From assembly GCA_013397455.1 (NCBI GenBank), contig VYZB01000014.1:1108339-1172338 (forward strand): a DNA stretch of 64,000 nt. The letters run 5' to 3'. Positions within the stretch are counted from its first letter, which is position 1, and each line of letters begins with the position of its first letter. This DNA comes from Crotophaga sulcirostris. Lineage: Eukaryota > Chordata > Aves > Cuculiformes > Crotophagidae. The translations under genes and the position numbers were made by a program. Below the pieces are notes generated by a model, which worked only from the letters and a program-made list of their open reading frames with translations, had not been told where the DNA came from and searched no databases. Of the stretch, positions 52,085 to 64,000 are shown one piece after another.

Positions 52085-55000
52085 GGGTGTCTTCTGAACG
52101 TGACTCTGATAGAAACATAATAGATCACCCATACATTAATACAGATTGTAGTAACCACAAGTTTTGTCCATTGGATCAGTTCTGCTTCCTCATGCAACAG
52201 CCTTGCAGCTGCTTGCCAGTTCATGGGGCAGTGAACAGCTACACCAGAAACAGTGACAGAAAAGATAAGTGAATACAAATGACAATTTGGCCTTACTTTA
52301 AAGAGGGAAGTGATTTTCCTCTTGTCCTTAGTCCCCAAGGAAGCTCACCTCTCCTCCCCCATATTATTTGTTTAGTAAAATAATTCAGCTCTGTATTTCA
52401 AAATACTTGACTGTTTGAGCAGTGGTCTTAGTCATTCTCTTTGTCCTTGCTCTCTCTTTATACCTGTTATCAAAATCTGGAGCTTTGAATGATGTTTCTT
52501 TCCTTATTCAAAAAGGCACTGCAAATCAGTTTGGGCACTAAAAGTCGCCCTGGTGCTCATTTCTTACTCCTCCCGTGATGTCCTTGTGGCACCTCGTTAC
52601 ACCAGTGGTCTCTGCTCAGGTTGTGGAAAGGCAGCACAGAATAGCATTTGGGCTGCAGTGGGTCTCACTGGCTGTGGTGACTTGGCACAATTTCCCTCTG
52701 GGTTATGCATGATTCCCAGGTCTCTCTGCGTTAGAGGGACAAGAGATGTTTTATGGTTTGACAGGTGTCTGTTTGTTTTTAAATTTACTTCTTGGGATGA
52801 AGTCATCAGCTTTTCTGGATGAAGATGGTGTGAAATATATACAAAAACATAGAAGATCTAGATTGCTACAGAAGTGTTCCAGGGACATAAAGTATTTGAA
52901 GCCTACCAAATGTGTCTTCTGCTCTTCCAGGTTAGGCCTTTTGTTAGTTACTTTCCTTTGAAGCTGTTGTACTCTGCTTAACTTAAATATTCAGTTTAGC
53001 AGACCCTGGAACTTGAGTTCATTCCTCTTTTTTTCTGCCCCTGGCAAATTCTCTAAGTACCAGGCAGTTGAACCTTTTTCTGACCCAATTAATATTTAAA
53101 TGCTTTATTCAAATATTTACTGTGTATTAATTGAGAACAAGTGAGCAAACAAGAATAGCTCCGTATGCTGATGCTTACTATAGTTTATTGGTAGCAGGGA
53201 AACAGAGTGGTGCTAGTGCTCCAGCACGTGCTTTTGTAAGTGCTAGTCAGGCAGCATGAGTAGTTTTGTTGTGTTTGTGCCCTTGGAATATTCTGTAGCT
53301 CAGCAGTCTAAGAGAATTTGGTGAGTAGGAGATCTGGCAGACAGGAGGTTTCAACCTGCCAGTCTCTAGGTGAATGTTATAATTGCTTATTTAAATATGA
53401 GTTAAATTCATGCACAGTTTTTGTTCCTTAAAACTGCATTTTTGTCTGTATAATTCTTGGACAGATGAGGAAGACTGACTTTATGCTGAAAAGGGCCATT
53501 TTGGACCTCATTGGCTTATGCTGTAAGAGTCACCTGAACTTCTAAGGCCTTCGTTCTACAGAGGCCTGGAAGAGCAGGGAAGTGCTAACACAAAACCCTG
53601 TAAAATTGCATGCTCCATTATACTGAAGCACTTCTTTTTAAGAACATGAAAATTAGAATGTTAATTTAAATTATATCACTTAATTCATGACTTTGCACCA
53701 CTGATAAACTGGAAGAACCTGTAGAGTCAAATGCCATTATAGCCATTAATTTCTTTGAAATGACCCCTTTCTTTCTGAAGTATAAGTTGTAAGAGGCAAA
53801 AGATTGAAGGATTGTAAGATTGAAAAGCAGTGCCTGATCTCTTTCTATTGTTTTATATTCTTAGCTGATGCAAGAGGAATAATTAATTAATGTTACTGCT
53901 TTATGCTCCGGTATGTAGGTGTGTTTAAATGTCAGTTTCTTGTCAAGCAACCACTTCTGGCTAGTACTAAACTGTTAACTTCAAGAGTGAACAAAAATAC
54001 TTCTGAGGAAAAAACAGCGGAGGAAAGTTCTCATTCATGTGGGGTTTTGTTTTACTTGGTTCTTTTATAAAGTCCCAAGATACCTGATGAAAGAGAGTGC
54101 ATGACAGAGAACACTGCAATAGGCCACGGGGCTTTTTGTCTTGGAAAATATCTTGGTTATATAAGAAATTTGCTTGTCTTTGTTGCCAACCATAAATATT
54201 CTTCATTGGCCAACAGGGTAGAGCCTTCTAATACTTTTCACTCTAGTCTTGGACTTTCAGGATTGAAACCTGTTATCTTACTGTCTATTAATTATTCCTG
54301 TTAATGGAGTAGAGTAGAGATGTTTCTCAGCAAATAAGCATGTACCTCCGTGAACAAGCAAGTCTGGCAGTCATGTTGCCGACAATGCTGCAGGAAACAA
54401 TAAAACATACCAGTAAGCATATTACTCTTTCTGCATGCCCTTGAATTGAAATCAGTGGCTCAGACTCATCAATCACTGAAAGAACGTGCTGATACAATGC
54501 ATATATCTTCTGTTAGATCAAAAAGACGTGAAGAAAACTTTGTTCTGGAGACCGTCTATTGATCTTGGCTGAAACTTTTTGCCAAGGTGGGGGTGAGAAA
54601 GAATGAACCCAATAAAAAACCTTCCAAAACAAAATCTTTAATTCAGTAGATTTGGTTAACCTGGAAGAGATGTCATAGCTGGCAACTTCTGAAACATTGT
54701 CTTTTGAAGTTTAACGAAGCCTTTTGTTTTAAAGGTAACTACTCCCCAACCCCAAGAAAACCTTGCCTTCAGCCCAAACCAGAATTCCAATAACACACTT
54801 GTACAGAACCGAAGCAGCTGTTGTGGTAAAGGAGTGAGGATTTCATCCATCCTTTTATCCTCAGACCATCCTCCAGAAAAGTAACCCAGAACATTCACCG
54901 TCTCTTACCACTTTAGATCACTCATTAAGAACCAAGACTCTCCAATAATAAGTCAGTTGTGTGTTGATAAACCACAGTATTTCTTCAGAGGATAATCAGC

Positions 55001-58000
55001 AGGGCTCCTGGTGGAAGCAGGAAGCATTAGGTTTCTGTTCTCAGCTCTTTTAGTGGATCCTTAGTAGAGTTGCTTGGCATTAATGAGTTTATTCAAAGGA
55101 GCTTAGTCAAGATCTTTTAAGCATCTGTAAAGGTGGAACAACTTAGATTCAAGTGGTAGAGCTTCTTAATTTGAATAAAAAACTATGCAAAACTGTTTCT
55201 CCCCCCGCCCCCTTTTTTTTTTATGTTAACAAACGTCTGGAGAATTTTTAGGTCAGTGCTTGTCAGAAAACTTGTTTGACACAGAGTGCTAGTTAAGTGA
55301 TAAGAACAGTTCACTGGGGCTGCTTTTGAATGCCTTCAGCAGCCTGTTATACAACAGATGAGAGTATTACAGAAACAGTTTTGAGGTGTATTGTATTAAT
55401 ATTAAGCAGTATATGATGTGATCTCACAAATCAATTGATAAAGTGGCTCTGCTAATAAGGAAGCTTAACTTTCTTATCTAGAGTGAAAGCTTTGAAGCTG
55501 CTGGCTCAAATCCGTGTCACTGTGGGAATTGGGCTATGAAAGGTCTCGGGGTACAGAGCCAGGGACAGGGTATTTCACGCTGCAGTTCGGTTTTGTTCTG
55601 GTGTTGTATTAACATTTGATAGTCTCATGTGTCATGAACAACTTTCTAGAGCCAGCAGCGAGTTCTGATGCTCCCAGGTTTCCTGCATTGCTTTGTTTTA
55701 ATTCGTGCTTTACTGTTTTGAGAGATCTCCATCAAACAGCAGAAAACATCTATGTTTGTGCATTGTTCTGATGCATTGGAGGTTGGTATGGGGAAGCTTG
55801 TTGCCGATGAGCTTAGCGCATCTGGAAGGTGAGGTTTCAGCTTCGCTCAGGATTTTGCCTGGTGCACAGACTTGGCACCTGAGACCGAAGGCTTTGCCTG
55901 TCCCATGGCACAGCAAACTTGGAGTGCAGGGCTGCTTCCAGTTGCTAATTTCTCCCTGAGCCAGCTTTAGTGGGTTTGTGCCACTGGTCTATAGTGCTCT
56001 GTGCTGCTGAGTGGAATTAGCCCAGAAAACCATGACACTGAGGGGGCTTTTTGAAGGGAATTTAAACATAATGTTGAGTTTGACTAAGCCAAGCAGTTGC
56101 TGGAGCGCTTACAGAGCGTACACTCAGCAGAAAGTCTTTGTACAGCTTATGGCTGATCCTCTCCCCAAACTGGGGGCAGAAAGCCTTTGTACAGCGGGAG
56201 AGCATAGTTTATTACCCAGTAGGTGCAATTTAGAAAGATCTGAGGGAGAGATGACAGATGTGAGGAGAACTTATGTCCAAGTGGGGTCAATTTTATTTAG
56301 ATGCCCTGGTATATTTGTGTTTTGAAATGACTTTTTGAGGCTAGCAGTCTTAAAAGGAAGACCAGAGCTTAGCCAAACAATATGCTGTTTGATTTTACAT
56401 CAAACCTTCAAGACAGGATAATATTCACTCCAGGGAGAAAGAATGGCTGAGTAAACATGTAGAAACTTAAAGATACTGAGGTTTTGAGTAATCGGTGTCC
56501 ATTGAACTCTACTGAAATTTTATGGAACAGCTCTATAAATTTAGTCAGAGTGGAATTTAACCTACACTGTAATTATAGAGCTGGGTTTTTTGGAGAGGCA
56601 GTCACCTCTGACAGGTTTGTACCAGCGTTTGTTGAGCTTGGTGGTTTTTTTAGTGACCCAGGACTCTACCCTTTCAAATTCATCAGTTGTGGAGTCTTAA
56701 TCTCCAGCCAATATTGGCAAATGTTTTCAGCAAGCCCATCAAGTCCTTACCTTGTCCCCCACTTTGGTGACCTCAGCTGAGCACTTATACAACTGCAAGA
56801 TGTGGTCCTTTATTCCTGCTCCCCTCTGGCATCCTCACCTATTACCTTTCCTTTTAAAGCAGAGTGATAGCTCCTTGAGAGGTCACCTGTGGCTCTCTGC
56901 AGAAGGTCTCATGCAAAGCCAAGCCTGGTGGATTTCTCATCTTGCGAGATGCTTGTGAGCTTTGGTTTTTAAGAATGTATTTCATTCAGTAATGAAATAA
57001 CTAGTAGGAAAAAACCTTACGGAACAAAAACAAGTGTGAAAGCATAAGGAAAATACTACTAGGAGAGAAAATGGATCATCCTTCTGTGTTTTTCCTTGCT
57101 GATTTAATATTTCAATATAGACAGTTTTGATTTTTCCCTGTAACAAGGAATACTTGGCAGCTGTATAACTAAGTGTTAATTTTTAATGGTGTTTTTTTAT
57201 TTGTTCATTTTAATGTAGGGTTAACCTGTTTGTTGTAGGTTCTTTGGGGTTTTTGTTTGGTTATTTTGTGTTTTGGTTATTTTTACCCCGCCTTTCAGTT
57301 TCATATGTGACCTAAACTTGGCTTTGTGGGACTATCAAATTTAAAGAACCTTGCCCTCCCCTCTCACCACTTTGGTACATCTTTATTTGCTGCCTAATGT
57401 CTCTGGCTTAGTGAAAGCCATTACTGTTGGTTTTACCTCTCTCCTTTTGTCCATCTGATCGGTGCCCCCATGACTACCATGTGATGAAGGACCTGGTGTG
57501 CAAGCATCCAGTTGTGTGCAACACTAAGAGAAGCTTTCCTCTTCTTTATTATAAGCTACCAGTAGGGATTTGACACATTTCTGTTCTCCTTTCACCCCTG
57601 TACATCCAAGCAATTTTCTGCTGGTTCTGTGTTCAGTTTCATTTTTCACATGTTGCTGCCGTGGCTTCTTTTTAAGTCATGGAGACGAGTTTGGGCCCTC
57701 CTTAAAGCCAGAATTGTTGCATGTTCTGTTGGGAAGTCCCCGGCTTGGTGTTCGGCACTACAGAGTGCTTTTCTCGTCTGTTAGTACAGAGCAGTTTGGT
57801 GTAGATGAACAGGACAGAGGGACATGCAGAATGTTCCAGGGTTTAGTGATCTGCTGTGGTTTGATTCCTTTTTACTGGTGGTACCAGTTCCTGTGATATT
57901 TAATCAGAAACCTGTAGTACTGCTTCCCTGAAAACCCTGGATCTGGAGACATAGGATTATATGAGAAGCCTGTCTGGGTTTTTTATGTTTGTGTGTGAGT

Positions 58001-60324
58001 TGTTTGCCTTTTTGTACAAATGGATCAGTTAGTCCTTAGAGCTTTAATGAAAAGCTTAAAAAATGTCACCCAGTAGGGTTCAAGACCTGAAGGGGGAATT
58101 TAAAAAATCATGTATTATTTCTGTATAAAACTACACAACAAGAAAAAATTGTCTTGCGCCTGTTTTAAGCTGTGTTTGTGAAAGGTCTGGGCTGTAGTGT
58201 GCACTGGGAGGTAATGGTAGAGCAGACCCTGCAGATTTGAATCTTCTTGTATTGCTTTACCCCTTTTCCAAAGAGAAATAGGAGGGGAGAGAAATAACAA
58301 AGAAACCTTTGAGAAGTATTGTTGAGGGGGGATATTGTGCACATCTTAACAAATCATTCCTCTGCAAACAGCTGCTGCTCCTCTTTTTGTTTTTAAGTAG
58401 CTTTAAAATCATGAGCGAGATAGGGTGGAAGGCAGAATCTTTGCCTGTTACTAGCTCAGAAATGAATATTTAGTCATGTAGAAAGGGTTTATGGAAGCAG
58501 ATTCCCTTTTCAAAGATGATTGTCACAGTAGCTTAAATTGTCTGCCAAGCATCATAATAGAGTTTTACTACTGTAGGAAAACAAAAGCAAAAGATAAGCT
58601 TAACTCACTGAAACAAAAAGAGAACAAAGGGGAAAGAACAGCAGAGTCTTATTGATGACAAGAGAGCACAGTGATTTTCATGCAAGTAACAACTTGAAAG
58701 GGCCTTCTAAAATATGGTTAATATACCGAACCGATTCTGAGGTGTTTCCCTTCTGCAATAGGGCTCAGAGACTGCTGACAAGCCTGGGGGAATGGGTTTG
58801 TGGGCTCTGGAGGAAAGCTACGGTCCTCCTCTCCAAAGCAGCAAGATGGGCCACGTGCCCATCCAAAAGTCTTGTTGGGCACAGAAGGAAAGAGATTGCT
58901 AAATACGAGGAATTGCTGAGTGGTGCAGACATGGCACAAACCAATTCTTGACCACTTTATTTCTTGCCATCTGTGTTCCTCTGCTGGAAACTGGATCAGC
59001 TGGCTAATCTTGCCCTTTCCCTGTGTTCAGCTGGTACTGAAGGCATGGCTTAAGCCAAAAGGTGACACAAGAGATGGTGTCTAGGTGAAGCTATGGTGTT
59101 AGAAACTATTTTCCTTTCAAGAAGAAAGGAGATACTTGCTTTGAGATAAGCAGTTACAAGATGTGAATGCTGTCTGGAAGCCAGAGCTCGCTACTGTTCT
59201 TAAAATGTCACACAGTTGCTGTTCTAGTCCTTGCAGTCTCTAATGCTTCCTATTTTGTTTTCATTTCTGATTGTTTATAAATATTCATTATTAGATATGA
59301 AATGAATGAGTGGATATCAACCGGGTGAATAGTTCTGGGGACTGTAAAGCGTACTGTGTATTGGAACTTAGCAAACCATCTCGGTTTCCAGAAATGCAGC
59401 CCTGATCCTGCATACACTTAGGCACTTTAGGCTTCCTGTAGTGAATATTGATTTGTCTAGACTTGAACACAGGACATGAATCTGCATGTTACAGTATTAT
59501 GCTGAAGTATGGAAAGACTTGCCAGGACCTCACTACAGTGTTCATTTAAACACCCTGTGAGTTCCACTTTCCCTGTGAAAATGGGAAAGAATGTATGGTG
59601 CGATGCCTTAAAAGTAGCTTGACCTCTTTACTTTTCCTCTTTAAATATTGTGGTTTTGATGGGCTTTTTGTGGCTTTATTTTTAAGTTTGCTGACTACAC
59701 AGAGAAGGAAATGATGAGCAGAATGGCAAATGTGTGACTGAGGCTGGCACTGAGCTTTGCTGCCCTCCCTGCCCTTGGAGTCAATGGTGATGCTGCAGGC
59801 AGGGAGATTGGATGGATGGTTGAACCTTGTATTTAGACTTGTATAATCAATTTATCTCTCTCCTTGAAAAGGAGTCTCCCACATAGACTCCAGAGTGTTG
59901 ATAGCCAGACTACTGACACTGCCCTCCTTCGTTGGTTGCATGAAGGACAGAGATGAAAGCAGCACTTCCACAGAGTGTGGCAGCGGGGTGAGCTGGAGTG
60001 CCGTGTGCCCCAGGCTGCAGTGTGAGGCTTCTATGACCTGCCTTGCTTTGGCCATTTGTCTGTCACCTGAATTTTCACTGTAACTTGAAAACCAGCTTAT
60101 ATTTATACTGCAGCCATCGTGGCTTGCTAGTACAGTTGTACGTCAAGCCAATCCAATATTTTCTACAGTAGGATGATACCCTTTGCAGACAAAGGGGAAG
60201 CAGCTCTTGTGCATTTTGACTTCAGTGTCTTGCTGTGGGTGTTGGATGCAAACCTGGCTAGATAACGGTGATGAGAGTTTACTTACCGGTGTTTTGTTTT
60301 CAGAAACATACTGAGCACACTTGG
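52085..60324. other. intronic or intergenic DNA, no gene recognised
   Basis: About 8.2 kb with small frames only (for example 56484-56780 and 57570-57896, about 100 codons, no recognised domain). Bases 52980-53160 and 53640-53720 are AT-rich. An ATTAATTAATTAATG run lies near 53880. A pyrimidine-rich low-complexity stretch lies near 55199-55222. Confidence 0.45.
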
Positions 60325-60780
60325 AAAAGGTCTGTCCTGGCACCAGTTCTGTTAAGTATTTCTGTTTTCCTAATGATTCGGGTGATGCAGAAGGGAGTGT
60401 ACTTAAGATTGCAGATGATGTGAAACTGGGATGGGCTATGAATACATCACATGAATAATTTTCGAAAAAAATGTGATGTGATTCATTAAAGACGAATGTA
60501 GGAACAATCACTTGGATTTGTGCAGAAGGCTTGCGAAAAAAAGATCTGGAGCTGTGGTATGTCACAAGCTGAACATGAGTCAGCAATGCCATTGCTGTGA
60601 GAACACTTTTCAGAGAAATCAGAACTCCTTGTTGCGAGAAATGCAGCAGTGACGTTGGCTGTGCTGCCTGCAGGTCACCAGGCGTCGTCCTTCTGCTTGG
60701 TACTGTTCCTGAGACCCGTGTTAAGTTGTTGCGGCTGGTTTGGGGCACTGAGCTTCAAGGGAAAAGGTGGGGTGACTGAA
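60325..60780 (+). mobile_element. old CR1 LINE reverse-transcriptase fragment, plus strand
   Basis: A plus-strand frame reads NDSGDAEGSVLKIADDVKLG, matching the CR1 reverse-transcriptase block around the catalytic (F/Y)ADD motif, here IADD. Further on, 'gaacatgagtcagcaatgcc' (60571-60590) is the well-known CR1 segment that follows. The DNA between and after these marks is heavily altered, with similarity fading past about 60750 and possibly reaching 60960. The 3' tail is absent, so this is an internal remnant older than the copy at 51422. The 201-codon minus-strand frame at 60143-60748 is largely antisense to it and is not a gene. Confidence 0.85.
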
Positions 60781-63700
60781 TTGACTTGGTTGAAGCTGCT
60801 TACCCTAAAGAAGTTTGCCAGGAGATGAATAGGTTTCAAGAGAGAAATGTGTTTTTTGTATTCCTCGTGCAAGAAGCTTAAAGTGTCAGGTACAAGGAGA
60901 ATCCAAATGATAGGGCTGGGAAAATTTGGGCTAGATAGTTTGAATGGCCATGGCTGTTTGACAGCTGTTAACAACAGGCAGGTGAGGTCTGTGAAGTTTA
61001 TGGTGAGCTCAGTGCCTTTTGACTGTTTCCCTTGAACTACACTTGATGTTAGAGCCCTGCAGAATCGCTGCCTTTCTGTGAATGAAGACCACCTGTGAGC
61101 AGGGCTTGGTGAGTCTTATTCCTCCTGGACAAGCGCTCACCAAGCCCACTGCCTTGGGAGCTCAAGGAGTGATGCTGTGTATGTTGGATAAACTGAGGTG
61201 AGGGGTACATGCTCTATTTATCTATATCCATGCTTCTGTCCAATCCCAATATAAACTGTTGTGTTGAAAGACTTTCTAAAATCCATGTGTCTGCTCCCAC
61301 CATTGTGCCTGTCTAAGGATGTCATGATGAGTCTGCACCTACGTGTGAACAAGAGATGTGCGAGTTGATTGCCTACCTGACCAGGGCAGGGTTTGCTGCC
61401 TCTCTGATCTGGTGGCAGTGCATGGTCACTTCTGCTGCTGCCTCCTCATCAGTTGGGTTGGCACCACTTCAGGTGCTACATGATGTTTATAGGCCCATAT
61501 AGTGACCCGAGTCGATGAAGTGCACTAAATTAGATGTAACCGTTAAAGACGCTTAAGGCTTTTTTTGGCCTAAGTGTGGTTCTCGACTTGAACCCACAGG
61601 CAGCTGTACCAGCCCAAGTGGGTTTTTTGAGCTAGGAGAGGAATGAATGGAATGGAAAGACTTGGAGGATGCCTGAAATTGTGCCAGAAAAAGCGTGCCT
61701 TGCTGCAGCCCAGAGGCTCCATACCTGGAGCAAATGGCTCAAATACAACAGCTCTGGAAGCTGTCGAGTTCAGGTGTGCCGCAGAAGCTGGATGTAGCAT
61801 GCAGATATATTGTCTGACAAGTAGCAAACATGTAATTTGTATGCTGTCACCTATGTAAGCATTAAATTATATGCTGTTATAGTCTTGAAGGAAGATATTT
61901 AAAGCCATCTAAACTTTAATGGAAACAAGATTTCAATTATTCTTGTAATGATAAGGATGAAAATTTTCTAGTTTATCTGGAAAAAGCCCTGTTCTTTAGT
62001 GAACCCAGTAATCAGAAATGCACTAGTGTATAACTGAATTTCTAGTGAATAACCTATAGATTTAGCAGCTTCTGTCTCCTTTCCCCGTGTCCTTTATAAA
62101 AAATTCCCAGTCAGCCATATATTTCCCACTGTGCACTCACAGAGCATGCTACTGTCTTGCCATATGGTTGCTTTCCTCTAGCAATTAATAGGATTGTATG
62201 CAAAGGCCACTGAATCTTTGGGGACTGTATATTTGCTTGTGGTCTTGTCAGAACATGCAGCGTTTTGATAGGCAATTTCTCACTTTATGTCCACTGAATA
62301 ACAAGTTGCCCAAAAGACAGCGTAGTAACATAATTGTGCAAAACTTAAACTGAGCAATTTGGTTTATACAATTGAAAAAAAACCACTCAAAACCAGAGTG
62401 GATATATCTTTACAGGCTTCTTGGGTCATTTTCTAGTGCTAGTTTTTATGGCTGGATGCAGGTTTCATGGATGCATGTAATCAGTTTCTTGGCAAATGTA
62501 TTTACAAGGACATTATTAACAGTCCTTTTTCTCCCCTGCATTATTTTAAAATTAATATAACCACAAATAAGTAAACATTGATGAAATGTAGTAATGGAAG
62601 GAGGAGAAAGATTATGGAATCAGTAGTCAAAGCTCTCTGTTTTAAAAAGGGGAAAAGTGATTAAATAGCAGTGTCTCGATGTTGCTGAGCAGTGCACCTT
62701 TACCCCCTTTACATGAGCATTGAAGAATTTCATGAGTATTTTAGATGATTTCCACACAGGTTTTTGTTCAGAGGTGGAAACTGTAGGTGCCTTTTTAGAA
62801 CAAATTTTGTCCGAATTCTCTCTCCTTTGTGCTGCCAGATCCTACTTGTATGACATTTGAAAGTGGCTACGCATGATTTCTTCTTCCTCGTAGCTCTCGT
62901 GATGTGTCATGGCAGACGCGTTCTGCGCCCAGAGACCCTCGGCGCTTGGGGCTTGGAGCCGCTCTGGGCTGGAGCGTCGCCTCTGCCGTGTCTGCACCTC
63001 TACAATGCCTGTGTCATGGGGATTTTGCCTTTTGTAGAGGTATCCAGGAGCAGGCAGGTAGGCTTGGTGAGAGGAGTGTCGTCTTGTGCCTATGGAGCAT
63101 TGGGCTGCTCTTGAGGAAGGAGGAGTTCCAAGGGTGAAAATATGGCTCGGTTGCTTTAATGGAAATGGAAGAGTCTGGGCCAGTTCCTGGGTTTTGGGCA
63201 TCTCTGAACCAAGCCTCTTGCTTTAAAAGTGTTTAGACTGTAATGTGGAGCATGTCCTCTTCTGTATATTTGACAGTAAAAAAGAAGCTTTTCCTGCATG
63301 TGTCTGAGATAATATTGAGGGTATCTTCTTGGGTGTCATTTAGTCCTACCAAAAGAAATGGGGTTCAGGAAAGATGCATTGCATGGTCTGCACAGAGATC
63401 CTGACAGCACTGGGGCTGTAGTGGGCTGAGAAAGCAGACGCTGAGGAAGTCAGTAGCTATTTCAGTGCACCAGTATCATGGTGACTTGAGGGCTTGCTTG
63501 CCTGCCCAGGAATTCAGGAGGCTGATCAAACCTTATTTTCTTTGAGTGTATCAGGCAAGGGAGGCAAAGAGAGGATGATAGCAACTAATCCTCTTGTGAT
63601 GCTGGAGATGATGATTTTGCTAAATCTGTTAAGTTTCTGTGGGTCTGCCTGGAAACTGGCTTAGGGCAAGGGATTACAGAGCTTGTAACAAACATTAGAT

Positions 63701-64000
63701 GCAGAGCTGCAGTGGACTGCCACTGGGTCCTCGCCTTAGCTGCCTCTGAGGTCGTGTCAGCACACGTCTGCTTTATGTGCATCCCTTGATTCCAGGATAC
63801 CTCCTAAGCACCTTGGGGAAAAGTTCTCCCTGCACCTCCAGCTCAACTCTGAAAGGTCAGCATCTGTATTTTTTTCTTTTCTCCCTCCTGCCCTCACTGT
63901 TTTACCCTGGCATGGAAATATGAGTATGTCACACTCAGCCATGCCCCGTGAGCGTCAGATAGTTTTGAGCAAATACAAAGGATGTCAGGTTCATTTCTAT
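60781..64000. other. noncoding DNA to the end of the window
   Basis: No gene recognised. A short CpG-richer stretch lies at about 62914-62990. A donor-like GTGAGG occurs at about 61197 without a matching acceptor nearby. Bases 61860-62350 are AT-rich. Confidence 0.4.

Noticed and set aside
55495..55530. tRNA B-box-like CTCAAATCC
   Set aside because: No matching A box or cloverleaf arms around it.
60143..60748. 201-codon minus-strand frame, the longest translated frame free of N
   Set aside because: Mostly antisense to a CR1 reverse-transcriptase fragment. No recognisable protein family.
1..64000. Endogenous retrovirus or LTR pairs, CRISPR arrays, prokaryotic operons
   Set aside because: No paired long terminal repeats, primer-binding site, spaced direct repeats or operon-like coding density was seen.

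Overview
The window reads as nuclear DNA from a bird, probably a moderately AT-rich macrochromosomal region. The main evidence is a set of CR1 LINE fragments in both orientations. Two of them keep the avian CR1 3' tail type (repeats of the ATTCTRTG kind), and others match the reverse-transcriptase region. There are no operons, no long open frames and no prokaryotic signals. The longest frames on either strand are under about 200 codons, and several of those are simply antisense or 3'-region readings of CR1. I did not recognise any conventional gene product, rRNA, tRNA or other structured RNA gene with confidence.

Layout. Bases 1-4190 are single-copy in appearance and contain a run of exon-like segments (1325-1398, 2036-2104, 2551-2622, 2879-2970). 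These have good splice signals and compatible reading phase, but I could not identify the protein and chance remains a real explanation. A minus-strand CR1 tail lies at 4195-4560. From 4.6 to 16.1 kb the DNA is unannotatable intronic or intergenic sequence with a small CpG-dense patch near 9.1 kb. At 16168-16620 there is a degraded piece of a different LINE: the spacing and residues match the C-terminal part of an L1/Tx1-clade ORF2 reverse transcriptase, which is rare in birds. This is the best single find in the window. A second minus-strand CR1 fragment is at 17937-18180.

From 18.2 to 27.4 kb there is AT-rich sequence that could hold conserved noncoding elements, a perfect 12-bp-stem hairpin (19906-19933) and a second CpG-dense patch near 22.1 kb. 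At 27.4-27.94 kb a small CR1 reverse-transcriptase fragment runs straight into a young 70-bp minisatellite interrupted by an assembly gap of 205 N. From 28 to 51.4 kb the notable items are a strong imperfect hairpin next to a 16-A tract (about 37.9-38.1 kb), an 18-bp perfect palindrome (40559-40576), a 16-N gap (42154-42169) and a long AT-rich block at 45.6-46.5 kb. A plus-strand CR1 with a complete 3' end lies at 51422-52084, and an older plus-strand CR1 reverse-transcriptase fragment at 60325-60780. The rest, to 64 kb, holds nothing I can name.

Overall the window is best treated as intron or intergenic DNA carrying layers of LINE insertions of different age. Everything called exon-like here is a hypothesis to be tested against RNA and comparative data.
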